From the IMG/VR virus record IMGVR_UViG_3300017917_004503, positions 87,374 to 151,373 of that record: a stretch of DNA of 64,000 nt; one strand, 5' to 3'. The stretch's first letter is position 1. Each line of letters starts with the position of its first letter. Both the position numbers and the translations under genes were made by a program. The notes beneath the pieces are model-generated. The model did no database searches, was not told where the DNA came from, and saw nothing but the letters and a program-made list of their open reading frames with translations. Shown in pieces: positions 8,764-16,600 of this stretch. The DNA is from a virus.

Positions 8764-10162
8764 TAATAGAAATCATTTTGATAAACTCAATGCACTAAGC
8801 TCTTCTTTAATAGGATTCGAGTTTGAATTCTATACAAATATGATGAAGGGCAAAGTTGCTGATTCTTTGTCAAAACTTCTAAACAAAAAAGTTCAGGTAT
8901 CGGAGAAATATCACTCAAAATTACCTGTAGACGCTAATACTTTTAAACTGGAGCCTGATTATTCGGGAGGTAGCAACATGATGGAATTCATTACTGGACC
9001 TCTCCCGTATAATGAGGCTATTCCTGTTTTAATAAAGTCACTTAATTGGATCGATGAAAACGGATGGACCAATGACAGATGTGCGTTTCAATTTTCTGTG
9101 AGCTTTGATAAATTCAGAAGGGACGTTAAAGACAGAATAGAAAATCTAGATAAATTAAAATTTATTCTAGGCCTGGATGAGGGATTAATTTATTCGAAGT
9201 TTGGTAACAGAAATAAAAATGTTTATGCTAAATCTATTAAAAGGGTAGTACCTAGAAATAGATTTTCTGTAGTTGAAAATATAACTACTATTGACCCCAA
9301 GATGTTTAAAATTCCTGAGGATAAGTATTATGGCGTCAATTTTACGAAAGCACCCAAAGGATATCTGGAGTTTCGCTACTTAGGTAATAGAGACTACCAG
9401 AAAAAAACTAAAGATATAAGGGAAATAATAGATTATGTTATTCTTTATCTCTATGATCTCCTTAGCCACAGAATTTCTGGATATACGAAGGAAGATTTAA
9501 AGAAATTGCAAGAACTTATGAACCAATACACAAAGGTTGTAAGATCGTTTAGCAATCCAGATTTCTTTTTCAGAAACTACCCAGATTTTCATGTCTTTGT
9601 TGATTTAAAGGGCTGGGATGAGAATATTAAAACATATTTTCCTGTCATAAGGGATAAGATCTTTGATATAATAGTGGAGGGAAACGTTAAATCTTGTTAT
9701 TTTAACTATGACACTACAACAGGTAGATACCAGTTAAAAGAAGCTAGAAGTAGAGAAGCTTTTATATTAGAAGACTTGGATCTCATTTCATGTGACATAA
9801 AAAATGGAATTGTTAAGAATTGTAACATATACGGTTCGAACATTAAAAAATCTTCTTTAGAAGATTGTAATGTTGTTTCCGATAACACTATCAAATCTTC
9901 AAAAATTAAAAATACTATATTAGGTTTTAAAAATGAAGTAGAGGATAGCTTTATCGATTGTGAAGGTAAGAATATCAACTGTAAAATAATAGGCGGTGTT
10001 TTTAGAGCTGGTAATGTTGGAGATCTAGCCGAAATTAGTAAAGAAACACTTAAAGTTAAGGGCTGGGAAGATTTTAGAAAACAGAGATTTGTTACAGATA
10101 GCAGATTAAAGAATTCTAATGATAAATACAATGTTTCCAAATTCGGAAACATGAATTTCTAA
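8756..10162 (+). CDS. Amidoligase-like protein with C-terminal beta-helix repeats
   Basis: Start chosen at ATG 8756, which overlaps the upstream stop (ATGACTGA); a longer frame from 8711 is possible but less likely. Residues 18-120 match the amidoligase/glutamine-synthetase-like pattern: LIGFEFEFY (the 'GiEiEf' strand), KLEPDYSGG, NMMEFITGPL, then a helix and CAFQFSVSFD in place of the usual 'cG.HvHv'. YLEFRYLG may be a second active-site strand. From about residue 336 to 420 there are short repeats (LEDLDLISCDIKNG, NCNIYGSNIKKSSLEDCNVV) resembling a right-handed beta-helix or pentapeptide-type fold. Known amidoligases make peptide-like bonds using ATP. Substrate is unknown. 468 residues. Confidence 0.6.
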   Translation: MTDNRNHFDKLNALSSSLIGFEFEFYTNMMKGKVADSLSKLLNKKVQVSEKYHSKLPVDANTFKLEPDYSGGSNMMEFITGPLPYNEAIPVLIKSLNWIDENGWTNDRCAFQFSVSFDKFRRDVKDRIENLDKLKFILGLDEGLIYSKFGNRNKNVYAKSIKRVVPRNRFSVVENITTIDPKMFKIPEDKYYGVNFTKAPKGYLEFRYLGNRDYQKKTKDIREIIDYVILYLYDLLSHRISGYTKEDLKKLQELMNQYTKVVRSFSNPDFFFRNYPDFHVFVDLKGWDENIKTYFPVIRDKIFDIIVEGNVKSCYFNYDTTTGRYQLKEARSREAFILEDLDLISCDIKNGIVKNCNIYGSNIKKSSLEDCNVVSDNTIKSSKIKNTILGFKNEVEDSFIDCEGKNINCKIIGGVFRAGNVGDLAEISKETLKVKGWEDFRKQRFVTDSRLKNSNDKYNVSKFGNMNF

Positions 10163-10178
10163 AATTAAACATCTAAAA

Positions 10179-10961
10179 ATGACAGAACAAGAGCTTATCC
10201 AAGAAATAGAAGATGCTTTATCGTTTAGCTGTGCTTTACCCTATAATTTAAATCAGGATGAGGTAAAAAGAATAATCAAAAGGGCCAGAGCTTGGTTTTT
10301 GGATAATTATCAATACGCTGTAGAAGATAGAGTTTTTATTTTAGCTAATCAGATATTTCAACATCCAGAGTTTAGACAAACCCGACAAATTAAACTTCCT
10401 GAATCCATAGTTACTGTTTACGAAGTGAGAGAAGTCGGTGGTTATGGAATTTCAGGTAATCCTGATCGTGATTTTAGTGATTCCAAATTGCTTGGTTCTG
10501 AACTTTTACTTTCACCTTTTGTAGGTGACAATCTCGTTTATCGAACTGTAATGTACTCTTATTTTGATCTTGCTAAAGCATATCTTTTAAACACATTTGC
10601 TTTCAAGTGGAATAAAAATAGTAAAAAATTAACAATATTGGGTAGAGATCCGGGAAGATCTGGAAAGGGACAAGCTCAGCTAGCCCAAGGTTTTGGTGTT
10701 GGTGGAACTGATGTTTATATCAGATGCTTCGTATCCCTCAATGACGATGATCTTTTTGCAGATGAACTTTTTATAAGATATTGTATAGCAAAGTCCAAAA
10801 TTGCTTTGGCCAATATGCTTTCTGTTTTTACCTACAATCTTCCAGGAGGTGTTCAGATAAATTCTAGCGACATCAGATCAACAGGAGAAGCTGAATTACA
10901 GGAGGTCATGGATATGATTAATGGTGAAAACACACCTTCTTATTTCTTACAGTGGAATTAA
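10179..10961 (+). CDS. Probable virion structural protein, 260 aa
   Basis: The family is not firmly recognised. The protein starts with a helical segment (MTEQELIQEIEDALSF, VKRIIKRARAWFLDNY), has a middle beta region with a Gly-rich loop (GRDPGRSGKGQ) that is not a proper Walker A because the expected flanking strand and T/S are missing, and ends with helices RYCIAKSKIALANMLSVF, YNLPGGVQIN and EAELQEVMDMI. It lies immediately before gp25- and gp6-like wedge genes, so a neck, connector or baseplate role is plausible. This is context inference only. Sixteen nt separate it from the amidoligase-like gene. Confidence 0.5.
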   Translation: MTEQELIQEIEDALSFSCALPYNLNQDEVKRIIKRARAWFLDNYQYAVEDRVFILANQIFQHPEFRQTRQIKLPESIVTVYEVREVGGYGISGNPDRDFSDSKLLGSELLLSPFVGDNLVYRTVMYSYFDLAKAYLLNTFAFKWNKNSKKLTILGRDPGRSGKGQAQLAQGFGVGGTDVYIRCFVSLNDDDLFADELFIRYCIAKSKIALANMLSVFTYNLPGGVQINSSDIRSTGEAELQEVMDMINGENTPSYFLQWN

Positions 10962-11026
10962 AATGCTAATATGCTGTGAATATGTGATATTCGCACTATA
11001 TTAAATTTTACCTCGTTTTGGTTTCT

Positions 11027-11034
11027 GATATATA
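11027..11034 (+). promoter_or_regulatory. GATATATA octamer, candidate promoter element
   Basis: TTTCTGATATATAATATC lies 11 nt before the ATG of the gp25-like gene, in the 84-nt gap after 10961. It is a member of the recurrent octamer set. The short distance to the start codon would leave almost no leader if it is a -10-type element. Confidence 0.35.
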
Positions 11035-11045
11035 ATATCAAAGGT

Positions 11046-11417
11046 ATGAGAGAGATTTATAACAGGGACCCACTAGATCCAAATTACAACCCGTTCCAGA
11101 TTGAAACCACAGATCCGGTTGAGATCTGTGTTGGCCAGCTTAAAATGATGCTTTTATCCAATAAGGGTGAGGTTTTAGGTGATCCCCGATTTGGTCTCAA
11201 TCTTGAGGATCTTATCTTCAATCTAGAACTTTCCGAGACAAGCATTAGAAATGAATTGGATTTATTTCTAAAAACTTATATACCACTCTTTCAGAAACTT
11301 GGTGGTACATACACTTTAAAATTTTTCGCCGGAACCCAAAGAGATATAGCTACATTAGATTTTTCTATACCAGCTAACGGTGGATTGAGCCCGGTTGTTA
11401 CTTTACGAATAACTTAA
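11046..11417 (+). CDS. gp25-like baseplate wedge protein
   Basis: 123 residues, the usual length of the GPW/gp25 family. It has the diagnostic central part: VEICVGQLKMMLLSNKGEVL followed by GDPRFGLNLEDLIF, matching the 'T..GE...P.fG..l...lF' core that includes the EPR-type salt-bridge region. It ends with strands TYTLKFFAGTQRDIATLDFS and a C-terminal TLRIT. gp25 is the most conserved part of contractile injection baseplates and nucleates sheath assembly. The next gene is gp6-like, the normal gp25-gp6 core bundle pairing. Its stop is immediately followed by the next start region. Confidence 0.88.
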   Translation: MREIYNRDPLDPNYNPFQIETTDPVEICVGQLKMMLLSNKGEVLGDPRFGLNLEDLIFNLELSETSIRNELDLFLKTYIPLFQKLGGTYTLKFFAGTQRDIATLDFSIPANGGLSPVVTLRIT

Positions 11418-11426
11418 TTGACTATA

Positions 11427-13157
11427 ATGAATATTTTTAAAAAGAACAACATATTAATTAATGGTTTACTAAACGATACTTTCGTTTTTCTTCAAGACAC
11501 TTATAATCAGACTGCTGCCATGTTTACTGTAGCTTCGGCTTGGGGTCAGATTCTTTTTGTTCTTCAAAACCTTTCTCAGATGATCCTGTATTTCATAGAG
11601 GATTCTATAACAGAACTTAATATAGAACAGGCATCAAGAGACTCTTCAATTAGAAGCTTAGCCAGAATAGCTGGATATGATCCTGGAAGAGCATCAACTG
11701 CTCAGGGAGAAGTTATTTTATCCTGGAATAGAAGAGAATCTGATGTCGGTGGAGGTGCAGTTATCATTAACAATAAATCTCAGATAAGATGTGATCAAAA
11801 TGGAAAGGTTTATTCTATGATATTCGGCTCAACCCGTGTTACTCTTCCATTAGCTTCAAGCTCAAGTCCTCTGAGAGTTAAAATAGCACAGGGTGATTTC
11901 CAAACTGCAATTGTAACTGGAACCGGTTTAGCTCTCCAGAGTTTTAACCTACCTTCTGCTAGCGCTGCTTTTCTGGATCAATTTTACGTAGATGTCTATG
12001 TGAACGAAGAAAAATGGAAGATGTTTGATTCTTTATATGATATTCCACTCAACGGTAAAGGATTTATAGTAAGAACCGGTATTCAAGAGGGACTGGACGT
12101 CTATTTCGGAAATTCTAATTTTGGGATGGTTCCTCAGAGAGGAGCCAGAATTAGAATAGAATATCTTCAAACGTCAGGTGTATCTGGAAATGCCGCATCA
12201 ACCAAAGATACTCCGTTGACGTATCGATTTGTATCAACTGGTACCGATTTATTTGGTAGTGAGGTTGACCTTAATAACTATTTGGTGATAGCTAATTCCA
12301 TTGATCCTTCATTTGGATCTAATCCTGAGCCATTAAACCTTGTTAGATTAGTAGCTCCTAAAACATCTAGATCTTTCGTTTTTGCTAATTCTACTAACTA
12401 TGAGATATTCCTTAATAAGCTTGGAATTTTTTCTCAAGTTCAAGCCTTTACGACTTTTGATGATGAGTATTTGGATGATGATAATGTCATTTACATTTAT
12501 CTTGTTCCGGACGTTACCCTAAATATAAGTTCGAATGAAGATTATTTTAGTATTCCAGTATCAAACTTTCTTTTAACCCAACAACAGAGATTAAGTGTCT
12601 TAAACTTAATAGAAGATTCTGGATCTATGATTGCTACGACGGTAGTTAAAATAGTTGAACCTGTTATAACTAGATACGTAGCTAATGTTGTTATTACGAT
12701 GTTTGAAGGATTTGATCCTGAAACCATTAGACAAGAAATCAGAAATAAAATATCCGATTATATGTTAAATCTCAAAAGAAGAGATTTTATACCAAAATCC
12801 GATATGATTGCTATAATAGAGTCAGTTGAGGGAGTTGATTCAGTTTCTTTCTTCTTCGTTGGACAAAAAAATGAAGCTAATCAGATATTAATGAGATCTT
12901 TAACTAATGTTACACCAGCTCAGATGGAACAACAAATAGGACTGAATTCATTCGGTGATATTATAATTGGAAGAAATGAATTGGTTGTTTTAAGAGGTGG
13001 ATGGACAGATAGAAATGGAATAAATTACGAGGAATCTATTACCGCAGGTAAACCTGGACCTTTAAATATTAGTATTTCTAACATAGTTCAGAGAGGATAT
13101 AACTCAGGACTAAATACTGATTTAAAAAGACAAATCATAGCATCATCTACAGTATAA
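11427..13157 (+). CDS. gp6/baseplate J-like wedge protein
   Basis: Start taken at ATG 11427; an in-frame TTG at 11418 directly after the gp25 stop would add three residues. The N-terminus has long helices (VASAWGQILFVLQNLSQMIL) followed by SIRSLARIAGYDPGRASTA, which matches the baseplate J/gp6 region where helices lead into the first beta domain. Later parts include VDVYVNEEKWKMFDS, LDVYFGNSNFGMVPQRG (the 'FGdg..G..p..G' loop typical of this family) and a C-terminal alpha/beta domain (IRQEIRNKISDYMLNLKRRD). Together with gp25 and gp7 homologues it forms the wedge core. About 576 residues, near T4 gp6 length. The last base overlaps the next start (TAATG). Confidence 0.82.
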   Translation: MNIFKKNNILINGLLNDTFVFLQDTYNQTAAMFTVASAWGQILFVLQNLSQMILYFIEDSITELNIEQASRDSSIRSLARIAGYDPGRASTAQGEVILSWNRRESDVGGGAVIINNKSQIRCDQNGKVYSMIFGSTRVTLPLASSSSPLRVKIAQGDFQTAIVTGTGLALQSFNLPSASAAFLDQFYVDVYVNEEKWKMFDSLYDIPLNGKGFIVRTGIQEGLDVYFGNSNFGMVPQRGARIRIEYLQTSGVSGNAASTKDTPLTYRFVSTGTDLFGSEVDLNNYLVIANSIDPSFGSNPEPLNLVRLVAPKTSRSFVFANSTNYEIFLNKLGIFSQVQAFTTFDDEYLDDDNVIYIYLVPDVTLNISSNEDYFSIPVSNFLLTQQQRLSVLNLIEDSGSMIATTVVKIVEPVITRYVANVVITMFEGFDPETIRQEIRNKISDYMLNLKRRDFIPKSDMIAIIESVEGVDSVSFFFVGQKNEANQILMRSLTNVTPAQMEQQIGLNSFGDIIIGRNELVVLRGGWTDRNGINYEESITAGKPGPLNISISNIVQRGYNSGLNTDLKRQIIASSTV

Positions 13158-13687
13158 TGGAAAACTTTTCACCTTTTTTTCCAGATTCCGAAAGTGGAAT
13201 AAGTTACACGGTTTCTGGTATAAAACCTAAGACGAATAACACTACTTTTTATAAAAGTAATGATGTTTATGATACCGAAGCTCAGGCTTTGGATAGAGCC
13301 TATAATATAGGTTGTTCTGGGTATAGAAGGGTACTAGTAAGTTCACAAGGCCAATATAAATATTCTCCATGTTCCGATGTTGATGTTTATAAAAGCTCTA
13401 TGAAACTGATGCCAAAAATGCCTGTCGATAGAAGATATTATGATTACGATCCAACAGAAAATCCTTATGATGTGAGAGATAGTTTGAATGATAATTTATA
13501 TAATGGATTCGATTACAAAAATGAGATACTAAAAAGAAGTTTATCGAATATAATTTTTAAGGATCCAATAAAAGCTGGGATACTCCACTATTTTAATAGA
13601 GTAGTATTTGGATTGGTTGAAACGACCAAGCAGATAAAGAATTATGTGAACTATACAGTTAAAAACAATAATAGAAGAGTATTTTAA
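13157..13687 (+). CDS. Hypothetical baseplate-associated protein, 176 aa
   Basis: It overlaps the gp6-like stop by one base (TAATG), so it is very likely translationally coupled. No family is recognised. The N-terminal half contains ISYTVSGIKPK, EAQALDRAYNIGCSGYRR and a short GQYKYSPCSD element, suggesting a small alpha/beta domain. The middle is tyrosine/aspartate-rich (RRYYDYDPTENPYDVRD) and the C-terminus is a helix (YFNRVVFGLVETTKQIK). The position between gp6-like and the giant wedge-like protein suggests a baseplate role. Confidence 0.5.
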   Translation: MENFSPFFPDSESGISYTVSGIKPKTNNTTFYKSNDVYDTEAQALDRAYNIGCSGYRRVLVSSQGQYKYSPCSDVDVYKSSMKLMPKMPVDRRYYDYDPTENPYDVRDSLNDNLYNGFDYKNEILKRSLSNIIFKDPIKAGILHYFNRVVFGLVETTKQIKNYVNYTVKNNNRRVF

Positions 13688-13690
13688 GCT

Positions 13691-16600
13691 ATGTCCAATT
13701 TTTTCTATAGAAGACTAGAATTTTTCGATAAAACAGGAAGTCCTTTAAATCTTGATTATGTAGGACCGACCGGACCGACTCCTTTAGATTCGAGATTCAC
13801 TTTCGTGACCGGAGCAACTGCTTCATCTTTGGGGTATTGTTCTGTTAGTCAATTTGATTCTGATCCCGGTTCAATAAGTTTCAACTACACCGATTTTAAC
13901 AATTTCAGTTTAGCTTCTTGGGTTTCAGAAGTTAATGATTTTCTATTGAATGGTGCAGAGGTTTTTTTAAACGGTAGGGTTGCAGGCCAAAATCAGTTTT
14001 CTGGAAAAATCCAGTCTGTGACTGATAATACCACTTTCTTTACAGTTAATTTTTTTCCTGACAGCATACAGGGTCAAAGATTAATAAGTTTAGATAATCA
14101 AATCTTTTTTAATAGCACATATAAATACAGACCTGGCGGTTATTGGAGAGGTAACATTTATTTCGATCCAGTTTCGTCTGGACTTTATGAAAACCAACAA
14201 ATTTTCGTAATCCAGAATTTTGACGTGGTTGGATCAAAATTTTATGGCCACCCGCATACTGGAGTTACAGGTGCAACTGCAGCCAAATGGAGAACCCGCT
14301 GGTATAATGATAGTTACGGCAATACTGATGTTTCTGAAATTATTTTTACCTATAAGATACAAGAAGATCTTTCCGGTGGAGATGGTTATCCCCTTATAGT
14401 TTCGTATCCTAATGTGGTTTACCCTATAGATGTTTATCCAACAGACACTTTAATTTCTGGTGGTTATGTAGAAACTCTTTCTGTAGACTCGTCTGCTTTG
14501 TCAATAAACGTCGCACTTAATGCCAGCGATTTAGCTGCAAACATATATGAGAGAAAATTAATCATAGAAGACATAAGTGCTGGACCGACAGGTCCTATTA
14601 AAGTAGCTGAAATAGATTTTTACGGTGAAGTTGTAGGTGAAGATGAAAGATTCAAAGTCATGTTACAAAACATAGGAAGGGCTTTTTATCCAAGTGACTC
14701 TCTAATTCTAAGAGACCATGATCCATCCGAGCCCTTACCAAATTTTATAGAAATTAATGAAAAGAGAAAAGAACTTCTTTTATCAGGAGAAGAGATTTTT
14801 CCTTATGCTGGAAGTTATAAAGGTCTTATAAGTGCTATCAAATTTTTTGGTTATCAAGATTTGAGAATTAAAGAATATTGGTTAAATCTGGAGTATCAAA
14901 GTTTAAAGCTTGAATCGCCTCTTCAGCAGAATGCACAATTTCTAAATCAAATAAAAAGACAGCAATCAAACGGATATTCTCAATCCTACCAGATTGGTGA
15001 TGTTCTAGATAATCCTAATTCTGGAAAGTATAGAATGGTTCAAACTTATGGACCAGATCAGGATGGGAATTATATTTTAGATGTCTCTAGTGAGGACACA
15101 TTAGTTCCAAGCAGAACTTATAAAAAGACATCTTTGTTTGGTCTTTTTTATGATATTACCAAAACAACTGGTATTGAAGGAGAATTCGGATATCCTGAAG
15201 TTGTTGACGCTTTCCAATTTACACAGGAAGAAGTTTTAATAAAACTTTTTGCACTTAAGGAAAGATTGAAAAGAGACTATCTACCGATTAATGCTAGAAT
15301 AGTTGATATAACAGGAGAAGGAGTTTATTTTAATGTCTATAACACTAAAGCTTGGAGCGACGTTATGGAAAGACCTGATATTGAATCGGGTATTTATGCA
15401 GAGGTCAGGTCAAATCCAGATTTTGGGTTTCTTGAAGATTTAAGAAATTTTGAGATAAGACCCTCAAGCTTAGCAATACAAACTCCAAGCAACTATTATG
15501 ATACTTTTACTATAGACGCTGCTGTTGCAGGTGGAACTGGATCTGCCTTTTTCTTTTCTGGTATTCCTGCTACTGGACCAAACCCAACCTTATCTGTAAC
15601 TGCAGGAAAAACGTATAATTTTAATTTTTTAACCGAAGATTTTGATTTGTTTTTAACAACCAACCAAAATTTAACGCAGTCAGATCCTGTTGGTGTTACT
15701 AATAACGGAGCTACTTCAGGAGGACCAAATCTAACTTGGTATGTTAATCCTCTACAGAGCTCACCTGTCTATTACTATTCTTCGAAGAATAAGTCTTTGT
15801 TGACCGGTTCTATAATCGTTTTACCTTCTGAATTATCTGATCTTGGTAACATCGTTAATCCTCTATCAAATCAACAAATATTTACACCACAGCAGAACGA
15901 ATCGCTTCTTTCTGCCATAGGTAACTTTTATGAACTTAAACAACAAGGACAAATTGTTGAGCTTGGTGATGGTAAATATGATCCACCGTCTTTTATTAAT
16001 CCTACAACGGGAGAACCGTACGAGGTTCCTGTTGGTATGCCTATAATATTAGAACTCATCACTGATGTTTGGACTTGGGACGAGTTGAATATTAATTGGT
16101 CTGCCCTATTAATACCTGTTTTTAGAATAGGAAATAGAGTTCAAAGAAAATCTGACGGAGAATTTGGAAGTGTAACTGCAGTTAATTATTCAACCGGAAT
16201 TTATACAGTACTCCTTGACGATTTAACTGTGATTACTGTGGATGAATCTGAGCTTTTTTCGACCATCCAGAATTATGCTCTTTTAACATGGAAGAATATT
16301 GATTTTTCAAATTTGGTTGAGATTGAATGGATAATAAACAAACCTTCTACCCAATCAGGATCACCTTATAATTTCCAATTTAGAGGATCTATAGTGGACT
16401 TTTATAAGTTAGCCCACTTTGTACCATATACAGGAATTTATCAAGTCACATGTAACATTTATGACGCTTTTAACGCAAAAACCGTTGTTATAAAAAACCA
16501 AGCCATTGTCGTTAATCCTAAAATTGTAGATATCGATGCCTGGACTAGATATAGAGAGGTTGAAGACTACAGATGGACGAACGTTCAAAAATCTTGGTCT

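Noticed and set aside
10650-10680. Walker A-like GRDPGRSGKGQ in the 260-aa protein
   Set aside because: No strand before it, no T/S after GK and no Walker B; more likely a structural Gly-rich loop.
10976-10996. Imperfect hairpin GTGAATAT/ATATTCGCAC after the 260-aa gene
   Set aside because: The stem has a 2-nt bulge and no T-run follows, so it is not supported as a terminator.
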